64,000 nucleotides of DNA, from contig NW_026947635.1 of NCBI RefSeq assembly GCF_034190915.1, forward strand, positions 124,001-188,000. Reading direction: 5' to 3'. This stretch comes from Cavia porcellus (Eukaryota; Chordata; Mammalia; Rodentia; Caviidae). The translations under genes and the position numbers were made by a program. The notes under the pieces are model-generated. The model was not told where the DNA came from and did no database searches. It saw only the letters and a list, made by a program, of their open reading frames with translations. Shown here one piece after another: positions 1 through 11,450 of the stretch (within the stretch, counting starts at the first letter, position 1; the number at the start of each line of letters is the position of its first letter).

Positions 1-67
1 GAAAAACATCACGGGGTGGTGCGCATTTTATGGGTGTGTGTTACATTACATTCACTAGTGGGAGTGA

Positions 68-134
68 GAAAAACATCACGGGGTGGTGCGCATTGTATGG
101 GTGTGTGTTACATTACATTCACTAGTGGGAGTGA
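68..134 (+). repeat. Representative G-type monomer
   Basis: This copy is identical to the A-type monomer except for G instead of A at monomer position 60, so the spacer reads AGTGGG. This is the most frequent two-state difference in the array. G-type monomers come in runs (for example about 8090-8810 and parts of 11.4-12.5 kb) that alternate with A-type runs. That suggests the two classes were spread as blocks rather than by independent mutation. Confidence 0.9.
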
Positions 135-938
135 GAAAAACATCACGGGGTGGTGCGCATTGTATGGGTGTGTGTTACATTACATTCACTAGTAGGAGTG
201 AGAAAAACGTCACGGGGTGGTGCGCATTGTATGGCTGTGTGTTACATTACATTCACTAGTGGGAGTGAGAAAAACATCACGGGGTGGTGGGCATTGTATG
301 GGTGTGTGTTACATTACATGCACTAGTAGGAGTGAGAAAAACATCACGGGGTGGTGCGCATTGTATGGGTGTGTGTTACATTACATTCACTACGAGGAGT
401 GAGAAAAACATCACGGGGTGGTGCGCATTGTATGGGTGTGTGTTACATTAGATTCACTAGTAGGAGTGAGAAAAACATCACGGGGTGGTGCGCATTGTAT
501 GGGTGTGTGTTACATTAGATACACTAGTAGGAGTGAGAAAAACATCACGGGGTGGTGCGCATTGTATGGGTGTGTGTTACATTACAGTCACTAGTAGGAG
601 TGAGAAAAACATCACGGGGTGGTGCGCATTGTATGGGTGTGTGTTACATTACAGTCACTAATAGGAGTGAGAAAAACATCATGGGGTGGTGCGCATTGTA
701 TGGGTGTGTGTTACATTACATTCACTAGTAGGAGTGAGAAAAACATCACGGGGTGGTGCGCATTGTATGGGTGTGTGTTATATTACATTCACTAGTAGGA
801 GTGAGAAAAACATCACGGGGAGGTGCGCATTGTATGGGTGTGTGTTACATTACATTCACTAGTAGGAGTGAGAAAAACATCACGGGGAGGTGTGCATTGT
901 ATGGGTGTGTGTTACATTACATTCACTAGTAGGAGTGA

Positions 939-1005
939 GAAAAACATCACGGGGTGGTGCGCATTGTATGGGTGTGTGTTACATTACATTCACTAGTAGG
1001 AGTGA
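939..1005 (+). repeat. Representative A-type consensus monomer
   Basis: This monomer (the 15th) carries the commonest base at each position. Landmarks in monomer coordinates: A5 run at 2-6, CGGGG at 12-16, palindrome TGCGCA at 20-25, (GT)n-like GGGTGTGTGTT at 32-42, the short direct repeat ATTACATTA-like stretch at 41-52, TCACT at 52-56, spacer AGTAGG at 57-62 and AGTGA at 63-67. The palindrome ACTAGT lies at 54-59. Stop triplets on this strand begin at 56, 59 and 65, all in the same codon phase. Confidence 0.95.
990..1005 (+). repeat. Short inverted repeat with variable spacer inside the monomer
   Basis: TCACT and AGTGA are perfect five-base inverted repeats separated by six bases, here AGTAGG. 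Across the array the arms are mostly kept while the spacer changes: AGTAGG, AGTGGG, CGTAGG, ACGAGG, ATGAGG, AATAGG, AGAAGG, AGAGGG, ATTAGG and ACTAGG are all present. Some monomers break an arm, such as those ending AGAAGGGAG (1133), GGGAGAGAG (20024) and GGGAGTTAG (59820). A five-base stem is weak, so a structural role is only a possibility. Confidence 0.6.
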
Positions 1006-1929
1006 GAAAAACATCACGGGGTGGTGCGCATTGTATGGGTGTGTGTTACATTACAGTCACTAGTAGGAGTGAGAAAAACATCACGGGGTGGTGCGCATTG
1101 TATGGGTGTGTGTTACATAACATTCACTAGTAGAAGGGAGAAAAACATCACGGGGTGGTGCGCATTGTATGGGTGTGTGTTACATTACATTCACTAGTAG
1201 GAGTGAGAAAAACATCACGGGGTGGTGCGCATTGTATGGGTGTGTGTTACATTACATTCACTATGAGGAGTGAGAAAAACATCACGGGGTGGTGCGCATT
1301 GTATGGGTGTGTGTTACATTACAGTCACTAGTAGGAGTGAGAAAAACATCACGGGGTGGTGCGCATTGTATGGGTGTGTGTTACATTACATTCACTAGTA
1401 GGAGTGAGAAAAACATCACGGGGTGGTGCGCATTGTATGGGTGTGTGTTATATTACATTCACTAGTAGGAGTGAGAAAAACATCACGGGGAGGTGCGCAT
1501 TGTATGGGTGTGTGTTACATTACATTCACTAGTAGGAGTGAGAAAAACATCACGGGGAGGTGCGCATTGTATGGGTGTGTGTTACATTACATTCACTAGT
1601 AGGAGTGAGAAAAACATCACGGGGTGGTGCGCATTGTATGGGTGTGTGTTACATTACATTCACTAGTAGGAGTGAGAAAAACATCACGGGGTGGTGCGCA
1701 TTGTATGGGTGTGTGTTACATTACAGTCACTAGTAGGAGTGAGAAAAACATCACGGGGTGGTGCGCATTGTATGGGTGTGTGTTACATAACATTCACTAG
1801 TAGAAGGGAGAAAAACATCACGGGGTGGTGCGCATTGTATGGGTGTGTGTTACATTACATTCACTAGTAGGAGTGAGAAAAACATCAAGGGGAGGTGCGC
1901 ATTGTATGGGTGTGTGTTACATTACATTC

Positions 1930-2735
1930 ACTAGTAGGAGTGAGAAAAACATCACGGGGTGGTGCGCATTGTATGGGTGTGTGTTACATTACATTCACTA
2001 GTAGGAGTGAGAAAAACATCACGGGGTGGTGCGCATTGTATGGGTGTGTGTTACATTACATTCAATACGAGGAGTGAGAAAAACATAACGGGGTGGTGCG
2101 CATTGTATGGGTGTGTGTTACATTACATTTACTAGTGGGAGTGAGAAAAACATCACGGGGTGGTGCGCATTGTATGGGTGTGTGTTACATTACATTCAAT
2201 AGTGGGAGTGAGAAGAACATCACGGGGTGGTGCGCATTGTATGGGTGTGTGTCACATTACATTCACTAGTAGGAGTGAGAAAAACATCACGGGGTGGTGC
2301 GCATTGTATGGGTGTGTGTTACATTACATTCACTAGTAGGAGTGAGAAAAACATCACGGGGTGGTGCGCATTGTATGGGTGTGTGTTACATTACAGTCAC
2401 TAGTAGGAGTGAGAAAAACATCACGGGGTGGTGCGCATTGTATGGGTGTGTGTTACATTACATTCAATACGAGGAGTGAGAAAAACATAACGGGGTGGTG
2501 CGCATTGTATGGGTGTGTGTTACATTACATTTACTAGTGGGAGTGAGAAAAACATCACGGGGTGGTGCGCATTGTATGGGTGTGTGTTACATTACATTCA
2601 ATAGTGGGAGTGAGAAGAACATCACGGGGTGGTGCGCATTGTATGGGTGTGTGTCACATTACATTCACTAGTAGGAGTGAGAAAAACATCACGGGGTGGT
2701 GCGCATTGTATGGGTGTGTGTTACATTACATTCAA
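1930..2735 (+). repeat. 6-mer tandem duplication (402 bp)
   Basis: A run of distinctive monomers occurs twice, 402 bases apart: TTCAATACGAGG (2062 and 2464), CATAACGGGG, ATTTACTAGTGGG, AATAGTGGGAGTGAGAAG and GTGTCACATTAC (about 2250 and 2652). The first monomers of the two copies differ (ACATTCAC against ACAGTCAC). Confidence 0.8.
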
Positions 2736-2881
2736 TAGTGGGAGTGAGAAGAACGTCACGGGGTGGTGCGCATTGTATGGGTGTGTGTTACATTACATTC
2801 ACTAGTGGGAGTGAGAAAAACATCACGGGGTGGTGCGCATTGTATGGGTGTGTGTTACATTACATTCACTAGTGGGAGTGA

Positions 2882-4261
2882 GAAAAATATCACGGGGTGG
2901 TGCGCATTTTATGGGTGTGTGTTACATTACATTCACTAGTGGGAGTGAGAAAAACATCACGGGGTGGTGCGCATTGTATGGGTGTGTGTTACATTACATT
3001 CACTAGTGGGAGTGAGAAAAACATCACGGGGTGGTGCGCATTGTATGGGTGTGTGTTACATTACATTCACTAGTAGGAGTGAGAAAAACGTCACGGGGTG
3101 GTGCGCATTGTATGGCTGTGTGTTACATTACATTCCCTAGTGGGAGTGAGAAAAACATCACGGGGTGGTGGGCATTGTATGGGTGTGTGTTACATTACAT
3201 GCAATAGTAGGAGTGAGAAAAACATCACGGGGTGGTGCGCATTGTATGGGTGTGTGTTACATTACATTCACTACGAGGAGTGAGAAAAACATCACGGGGT
3301 GGTGCGCATTGTATGGGTGTGTGTTACATTAGATTCACTAGTAGGAGTGAGAAAAACATCACGGGGTGGTGCGCATTGTATGGGTGTGTGTTACATTAGA
3401 TACACTAGTAGGAGTGAGAAAAACATCACGGGGTGGTGCGCATTGTATGGGTGTGTGTTACATTACAGTCACTAGTAGGAGTGAGAAAAACATCACGGGG
3501 TGGTGCGCATTGTATGGGTGTGTGTTACATTACAGTCACTAATAGGAGTGAGAAAAACATCATGGGGTGGTGCGCATTGTATGGGTGTGTGTTACATTAC
3601 ATTCACTAGTAGGAGTGAGAAAAACATCACGGGGTGGTGCGCATTGTATGGGTGTGTGTTATATTACATTCACTAGTAGGAGTGAGAAAAACATCACGGG
3701 GAGGTGCGCATTGTATGGGTGTGTGTTACATTACATTCACTAGTAGGAGTGAGAAAAACATCACGGGGAGGTGTGCATTGTATGGGTGTGTGTTACATTA
3801 CATTCACTAGTAGGAGTGAGAAAAACATCACGGGGTGGTGCGCATTGTATGGGTGTGTGTTACATTACATTCACTAGTAGGAGTGAGAAAAACATCACGG
3901 GGTGGTGCGCATTGTATGGGTGTGTGTTACATTACAGTCACTAGTAGGAGTGAGAAAAACATCACGGGGTGGTGCGCATTGTATGGGTGTGTGTTACATA
4001 ACATTCACTAGTAGAAGGGAGAAAAACATCACGGGGTGGTGCGCATTTTATGGGTGTGTGTTACATTACATTCACTAGTAGGAGTGAGAAAAACATCACG
4101 GGGTGGTGCGCATTGTATGGGTGTGTGTTACATTACATTCACTACGAGGAGTGAGAAAAACATCACGGGGTGGTGCGCATTGTATGGGTGTGTGTTACAT
4201 TACAGTCACTAGTAGGAGTGAGAAAAACCTCACGGGGTGGTGCGCATTGTATGGGTGTGTG
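2882..4261 (+). repeat. 43-mer block, copy 2
   Basis: This is the counterpart of the left edge of the window at +2881 bases. The order of marker monomers is the same, with scattered substitutions such as ATATCACGG at 2887, TTCCCTAG near 3134 and TGCAATAG near 3200. The block is also related to about 8.6-10.1 kb at an offset of 5761 bases (86 monomers minus one base). Confidence 0.8.
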
Positions 4262-5480
4262 TTACATAACATTCACTAGTAGAAGGGAGAAAAACATCAC
4301 GGGGTGGTGCGCATTGTATGGGTGTGTGTTACATTACATTCACTAGTAGGAGTGAGAAAAACATCACGGGGTGGTGCGCATTTTATGGGTGTGTGTTACA
4401 TTACATTCACTACGAGGAGTGAGAAAAACATCACGGGGTGGTGCGCATTGTATGGGTGTGTGTTACATTAGATTCACTAGTAGGAGTGAGAAAAACATCA
4501 CGGGGTGGTGCGCATTGTATGGGTGTGTGTTACATTACATTCACTACGAGGAGTGAGAAAAACATCACGGGGTGGTGCGCATTGTATGGGTGTGTGTTAC
4601 ATTACAGTCACTAGTAGGAGTGAGAAAAACATCACGGGGTGGTGCGCATTGTATGGGTGTGTGTTACATTACAGTCACTAGTAGGAGTGAGAAAAACATC
4701 ACGGGGTGGTGCCCATTGTATGGGTGTGTGTTACATTACATTTACTAGTAGGAGTGAGAAAAACATCACGTGGTGGTGCGCATTGTATGGGTGTGTGTTA
4801 TATTACATTCACTAGTAGGAGTGAGAAAAACATCACGGGGAGGTGCGCATTTTATGGGTGTGTGTTACATTACATTCACTAGTAGGAGTGAGAAAAACAT
4901 CACGGGGAGGTGCGCATTGTATGGGTGTGTGTTACATTACATTCACTAGTAGGAGTGAGAAAAACATCACGGGGTGGTGCGCATTGTATGGGTGTGTGTT
5001 ACATTACATTCACTAGTAGGAGTGAGAAAAACATCACGGGGTGGTGCGCATTGTATGGGTGTGTGTTACATTACAGTCACTAGTAGGAGTGAGAAAAACA
5101 TCACGGGGTGGTGCGCATTGTATGGGTGTGTGTTACATTACAGTCACTAGTAGGAGTGAGAAAAACATCACGGGGTGGTGCGCATTGTATGGGTGTGTGT
5201 TACATTACAGTCACTACTAGGAGTGAGAAAAACATCACGGGGTGGTGCGCATTGTATGGGTGTGTGTTACATTACATTCACTAGTAAGAGTGAGAAAAAC
5301 ATCACGGGGAGGTGCGCATTGTATGGGTGTGTGTTACATTACATTCACTAGTAGGAGTGAGAAAAACATCAAGGGGAGGTGCGCATTGTATGGGTGTGTG
5401 TTACATTACATTCACTAGTAGGAGTGAGAAAAACATCACGGGGTGGTGCGCATTGTATGGGTGTGTGTTACATTACATTC
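3660..5480 (+). repeat. 17-mer spaced duplication (1139 bp)
   Basis: The TTATATTAC monomer followed by two GGGGAGGTG monomers occurs near 3660-3780 and again near 4800-4915, 1139 bases apart (17 monomers). The same 17-mer spacing recurs near 9421 and 10560. Related blocks elsewhere use 14 or 15 monomers between these markers, so the unit length drifts. Confidence 0.65.
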
Positions 5481-6031
5481 ACTAGTAGGAGTGAGAAAAA
5501 CATCACGGGGTGGTGCGCATCGTATGGGTGTGTGTTACATTACAGTCACTAGTAGGAGTGAGAAAAGCATCACGGGGTGGTGCGCATTGTATGGGTGTGT
5601 GTTACATTACATTCACTAATAGAAGGGAGAAAAACATCACGGGGTGGTGCGCATTGTATGGGTGTGTGTTACATTACATTCACTAGTAGGAGTGAGAAAA
5701 ACATCACGGGGTGGTGCGCATTGTATGGGTGTGTGTTACATTACATGCACTAGTAGGAGTGAGCAAAACATCACGGGGTGGTGCGCATTGTATGGGTGTG
5801 TGTTACATTACATTCAATACGAGGAGTGAGAAAAACATAACGGGGTGGTGCGCATTGTATGGGTGTGTGTTACATTACATTCACTAGTAGGAGTGAGAAA
5901 TATATCACGGGGTGGTGCGCATTGTATGGGTGTGTGTTACATTACATTCACTAGTAGGAGTGAGAAAAACATCACGGGGTGGTGCTCATTGTATGGGTGT
6001 GTGTTACATTACATTCACTAGTAGGAGTGAG

Positions 6032-6370
6032 AAAAACATCACCGGGTGGTGCGCATTGTATGGGTGTGTGTTACATTACATTCACTAGTAGGAGTGAGAA
6101 AAACATCGCGGGGTGGTGCGCATTGTATGGGTGTGTGTTACATTACATTCACTAGTAGGAGTGAGAAAAACATCACCGGGTGGTGCGCATTGTATGGGTG
6201 TGTGTTACATTACATTCACTAGTAGGAGTGAGAAAAACATCGCGGGGTGGTGCGCATTGTATGGGTGTGTGTTACATTACATTCACTAGTAGGAGTGAGA
6301 AAAACATCGCGGGGTGGTGCGCATTGTATGGGTGTGTGTTACATTACATTCACTAGTAGGAGTGAGAAAA
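6032..6370 (+). repeat. Local dimer-level alternation (134 bp)
   Basis: Monomers with CATCACCGGG (6037 and 6171) alternate with monomers carrying CATCGCGGGG (6104 and 6238), followed by one further CATCGCGGGG copy at 6305. This is a two-monomer duplication plus one more copy, the smallest duplication scale seen here apart from single monomers. Confidence 0.65.
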
Positions 6371-8480
6371 ACATCACGGGGTGGTGCGCATTGTATGGGT
6401 GTGTGTTACATTACATTCACTAGTAGGAGTGAGAAAAACATCACGGGGTGGTGCGCATTGTATGGGTGTGTGTTACATTACATGCACTAGTAGGAGTGAG
6501 AAAAACATCACGGGGTGGTGCGCAATGTATGGGTGTGTGTTACATTACATTCACTACGAGGAGTGAGAAAAACATCACGGGGTGGTGCGCATTGTATGGG
6601 TGTGTGTTACACTACATTCACTCGTAGGAGTGAGAAACACATCACGGGGTGGTGCGCATTGTATGGGTGTGTGTTACATTACATTCACTCGTAGGAGTGA
6701 GAAGAACATCACGGGGTGGTGCGCATTGTATGGGTGTGTGTTACATTACATTCACTAGTGGGAGTGAGAAAAACATTACCGGGTGGTGCGCATTGTATGG
6801 GTGTGTGTTACATTACATTCACTAGTGGGAGTGAGAAAAACATCACGGGGTGGTGCGCATTGTATGGGTGTGTGTTACATTACATTCACTAGTGGGAGTG
6901 AGAAAAACATCACGGGGTGGTGCGCATTGTATGGGTGTGTGTTACATTACATTCACTAGTGGGAGTGAGAAAAATATCACGGGGTGGTGCGCATTGTATG
7001 GGTGTGTGTTATATTACATTCACTAGTGGGAGTGAGAAAAACATCACGGGGTGGTGCGCATTGTAGGGTGTGTGTTACATTACATTCACTACGAGGAGTG
7101 AGAAAAACATCACGAGGTGGTGCGCATTGTATGGGTGTGTGTTACATTAGATTCACTAGTAGGAGTGAGAAATACATCACGGGGTGGTGCGCATTGTATG
7201 GGTGTGTGTTACATTACATTCACTAGTAGGAGTGAGAAAAACATCGCGGGGTGGTGCTCATTGTATGGGTGTGTGTTACATTACATTCACTAGTAGGAGT
7301 GAGAAAAACATCGCGGGGTGGTGCGCATTGTATGGGTGTGTGTTACATTACATTCACTAGTAGGAGTGAGAAAAACATCGCGGGGTGGTGCGCATTTTAT
7401 GGGTGTGTGTTACACTAGATTCACTAGTAGGAGTGAGAAAAACATCACGGGGTGGTGCGCATTTTATGGGTGTGTGTTACATTAGATTCACTAGTAGGAT
7501 TGAGAAAAACATCACGGGGTGGTGCGCATTGTATGGGTGTGTGTTACATTACATTCACTAGTAGGAGTGTGAAAAACATCACGGGGTGGTGCGCATGGTA
7601 TGGTTGTGTGTTACATTACAGTCACTAGTAGGAGTGAGAAAAACATCACGGGGTGGTGCGCATTTTATGGGTGTGTGTTACATTACATTCACTAGTAGGA
7701 GAGAGAAAAACATCACGGGGTGGTGCGCATTGTATGGGTGTGTGTTACATTACATTCACTAGTAGGAGTGAGAAAAACATCACGGATTGGTGCGCATTAT
7801 ATGGGTGTGTGTTACATTACATTCACTAGTGGGAGTGAGAAAAACATCACGGGGTGGTGCGCATTGTATGGGTGTGTGTTACATTACATTCACTAGTAGG
7901 AGTGAGAAAAACATCACGCGGTGGTGCGCATTGTATGGGTGTGTGTTACATTACATTCACTAGTAGGAGTGAGAAAAACATCACGGAGTGGTGCGCATTG
8001 TATGGGTGTGTGTTACATTACATTCACTAGTAGGAGGGAGAAAAACCTCACGGGGTGATGCGCATTGTATGGGTGTGTGTTAAATTACATTCACTAGTGG
8101 GAGTGAGAAAAACATCACGGGGTGGTGCGCATTGTATGGGTGTGTGTTACATTACATTCACTAGTGGGAGTGAGAAAAACATCACGGGGTGGTGCGCATT
8201 GTATGGGTGTGTGTTACATTACATTTACTAGTGGGAGTGAGAAAAACATCACGGGGTGGTGCGCATTGTATGGGTGTGTGTTACATTACATTCACTAGTA
8301 GGAGTGAGAAAAACATCACGGGGTGGTGCGCATTGTATGGGTGTGTGTTACATTACATTCACTAGTGGGAGTGAGAAAAACATCACGGGGTGGTGCGCAT
8401 TGTATGGGTGTGTGTTACATTACATTCACTAGTAGGAGTGAGAAAAACATCACGGGGTGGTGCGCATTGTATGGGTGTGT
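6371..8480 (+). repeat. Satellite segment with many private variants
   Basis: This stretch is ordinary 67-bp repeat, but between about 7490 and 8100 the monomers carry several changes rare or absent elsewhere: AGGATTGAG, GTGTGAAAAAC, GCATGGTATGGTTG, CACGGATTGG, CATTATATG, CACGCGGTGG, AACCTCACGG and GTTAAATTAC. I found no second copy of this combination in the window. It also contains the one-base deletion at 7065. No gene is present. Confidence 0.7.
7061..7070 (+). other. 1-bp deletion in a monomer
   Basis: The monomer reads TTGTAGGGTG where the array has TTGTATGGGTG, so it is 66 bases long. The register of all monomers to the right shifts by one base. It joins two reading frames and creates an 80-codon open frame, which is an artefact of the repeat. 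Confidence 0.95.
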
Positions 8481-11450
8481 GTTACATTACATTCAATAGT
8501 GGGAGTGAGAAGAACATCACGGGGTTGTGCGCATTGTATGGGTGTGTGTTACATTACATTCACTAGTGGGAGTGAGAAAAACATCACGGGGTGGTGCGCA
8601 TTGTATGGGTGTGTGTTACATTACATTCACTAGTGGGAGTGAGAAAAACATCACAGGGTGGTGCGCATTTTATGGGTGTGTGTTACATTACATTCACTAG
8701 TGGGAGTGAGAAAAACATCACGGGGTGGTGCGCATTGTATGGGTGTGTGTTACATTACATTCACTAGTGGGAGTGAGAAAAACATCACGGGGTGGTGCGC
8801 ATTGTATGGGTGTGTGTTACATTACATTCACTAGTAGGAGTGAGAAAAACGTCACGGGGTGGTGCGCATTGTATGGCTGTGTGTTACATTACATTCACTA
8901 GTGGGAGTGAGAAAAACATCACGGGGTGGTGGGCATTGTATGGGTGTGTGTTACATTACATGCACTAGTAGGAGTGAGAAAAACATCACGGGGTGGTGCG
9001 CATTGTATGGGTGTGTGTTACATTACATTCACTACGAGGAGTGAGAAAAACATCACGGGGTGGTGCGCATTGTATGGGTGTGTGTTACATTAGATTCACT
9101 AGTAGGAGTGAGAAAAACATCACGGGGTGGTGCGCATTGTATGGGTGTGTGTTACATTAGATTCACTAGTAGGAGTGAGAAAAACATCACGGGGTGGTGC
9201 GCATTGTATGGGTGTGTGTTACATTACAGTCACTAGTAGGAGTGAGAAAAACATCACGGGGTGGTGCGCATTGTATGGGTGTGTGTTACATTACAGTCAC
9301 TAATAGGAGTGAGAAAAACATCATGGGGTGGTGCGCATTGTATGGGTGTGTGTTACATTACATTCACTAGTAGGAGTGAGAAAAACATCACGGGGTGGTG
9401 CGCATTGTATGGGTGTGTGTTATATTACATTCACTAGTAGGAGTGAGAAAAACATCACGGGAGGTGCGCATTGTATGGGTGTGTGTTACATTACATTCAC
9501 TAGTAGGAGTGAGAAAAACATCACGGGGAGGTGCGCATTGTTTGGGTGTGTGTTACATTACATTCACTAGTAGGAGTGAGAAAAACATCACGGGGTGGTG
9601 CGCATTGTATGGGTGTGTGTTACATTACATTCACTAGTAGGAGTGAGAAAAACATCACGGGGTGGTGCGCATTGTATGGGTGTGTGTTACATTACAGTCA
9701 CTAGTAGGAGTGAGAAAAACATCACGGGGTGGTGCGCATTGTATGGGTGTGTGTTACATAACATTCACTAGTAGAAGGGAGAAAAACATCACGGGGTGGT
9801 GCGCATTGTATGGGTGTGTGTTACATTACATTCACTAGTAGGAGTGAGAAAAACATCACGGGGTGGTGCGCATTGTATGGGTGTGTGTTACATTACATTC
9901 ACTACGAGGAGTGAGAAAAACATCACGGGGTGGTGCGCATTGTATGGGTGTGTGTTACATTACAGTCACTAGTAGGAGTGAGAAAAACATCACGGGGTGG
10001 TGCGCATTGTATGGGTGTGTGTTACATAACATTCACTAGTAGAAGGGAGAAAAACATCACGGGGTGGTGCGCATTGTATGGGTGTGTGTTACATTACATT
10101 CACCAGTAGGAGTGAGAAAAACATCACGGGGTGGTGCGCATTTTATGGGTGTGTGTTACATTACATTCACTACGAGGAGTGAGAAAAACATCACGGGGTG
10201 GTGCGCATTGTATGGGTGTGTGTTACATTAGATTCACTAGTAGGAGTGAGAAAAACATCACGCGGTGGTGCGCATTGTATGGGTGTGTGTTACATTACAT
10301 TCACTACGAGGAGTGAGAAAAACATCAGGGGGTGGTGCGCATTGTATGGGTGTGTGTTACATTACATGCACTAGTAGGAGTGAGAAAAACATCACGGGGT
10401 GGTGCGCATTGTATGGGTGTGTGTTACATTACAGTCACTAGTAGGAGTGAGAAAAACATCACGGGGTGGTGCGCATTGTATGGGTGTGTGTTACATTACA
10501 TTCACTAATAGGAGTGAGAAAAACATCACGGGGTGGTGCGCATTGTATGGGTGTGTGTTATATTACATTCACTAGTAGGAGTGAGAAAAACATCACGGGG
10601 AGGTGCGCATTGTATGGGTGTGTGTTACATTACATTCACTAGTAGGAGTGAGAAAAACATCACGGGGAGGTGCGCATTGTATGGGTGTGTGTTACATTAC
10701 ATTCACTAGTAGGAGTGAGAAAAACATCACGGGGTGGTGCGCATTGTATGGGTGTGTGTTACATTACATTCACTAGTAGGAGTGAGAAAAACATCACGGG
10801 GTGGTGCGCATTGTATGGGTGTGTGTTACATTACAGTCACTAGTAGGAGTGAGAAAAACATCACGGGGTGGTGCGCATTGTATGGGTGTGTGTTACATAA
10901 CATTCACTAGTAGAAGGGAGAAAAACATCACGGGGTGGTGCGCATTGTATGGGTGTGTGTTACATTACATTCACTAGTAGGAGTGAGAAAAACATCACGG
11001 GGTGGTGCGCATTGTATGGGTGTGTGTTACATTACATGCACTAGTAGGAGTGAGAAAAACATCACGGGGTGGTGCGCATTGTATGGGTGTGTGTTACATT
11101 ACATTCACTACGAGGAGTGAGAAAAACATAACGGGGTGGTGCGCATTGTATGGGTGTGTGTTACATTACATTCACTAGTAGGAGTGAGAAATATATCACG
11201 GGGTGGTGCGCATTGTATGGGTGTGTGTTACATTACATTCACTAGTAGGAGTGAGAAAAACATCACGGGGTGGTGCTCATTGTATGGGTGTGTGTTACAT
11301 TACATTCACTAGTAGGAGTGAGAAAAACATCACCGGGTGGTGCGCATTGTATGGGTGTGTGTTACATTACATTCACTAGTAGGAGTGAGAAAAACATCGC
11401 GGGGTGGTGCGCATTGTATGGGTGTGTGTTACATTATATTCACTAGTGGG
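8481..11450 (+). repeat. Shortened copy of the 2.7-6.4 kb segment
   Basis: The order of markers follows 2.7 kb onward at an offset of 5761 bases (AATAGTGGG with GAGAAG at about 8495, TATGGCTGTG near 8871, ATAACATTC at 9766 and 10026). It then follows at an offset of 5291 bases from about 10.9 kb (GAAATATAT at 11188 against 5897). The change equals seven monomers plus the one-base deletion at 9460. One copy has therefore lost or gained seven monomers since the duplication. Confidence 0.7.
9451..9466 (+). other. 1-bp deletion in a monomer
   Basis: The G run before AGGTG has three bases here instead of four. The deletion is unique in the window. It shifts frame and produces two overlapping 80-codon open frames starting at 9328 and 9395, neither of which is a credible gene. 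Confidence 0.92.

Larger units (their letters stand above)
1..1380 (+). repeat. 43-mer block, copy 1 (offset 2881 bp)
   Basis: This block matches about 2882-4261 at an offset of 2881 bases (43 monomers). Shared markers include the GCATTTTATG monomer at the start, the GTCACGG and TATGGCTGTG monomer at 207-240, the ATTAGATTC and ATTAGATAC monomers near 440-520, CATCATGGGG near 680, TTATATTAC near 780, and ATAACATTC with AGAAGGGAG near 1128. The match is lost near 1385, where copy 2 has ATAACATTC and copy 1 does not. The left edge lies outside the window. Confidence 0.85.
594..1870 (+). repeat. 10-mer tandem duplication (670 bp)
   Basis: Markers recur 670 bases apart: TTATATTAC (about 779 and 1449), the two consecutive GGGGAGGTG monomers, and ATAACATTC with AGAAGGGAG (about 1128 and 1798). 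One small difference is TGTGCATTG at about 890 against TGCGCATTG in the second copy. Edges are uncertain by about one monomer. Confidence 0.75.

Noticed and set aside
68..134. G-quadruplex potential in G-type monomers (GGGG, GGG and GGG runs)
   Set aside because: The runs are separated by about 15-25 bases, longer than loops usually needed for a stable quadruplex, and there are only three good runs per monomer.
217..402. Open frame of 61 codons, one of more than fifty near-identical frames, as a small protein gene family
   Set aside because: The frame is three 67-base monomers read in successive phases. It mostly starts at GTG, its ends are set by the repeat stops, substitutions follow the monomer rather than codon positions, and no regulatory sequence differs from the rest of the array.
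990..1005. Rho-independent terminator or tRNA-like hairpin
   Set aside because: The stem is five base pairs with no T tract on this strand and no further helices. It recurs in nearly every monomer, which does not fit a terminator.
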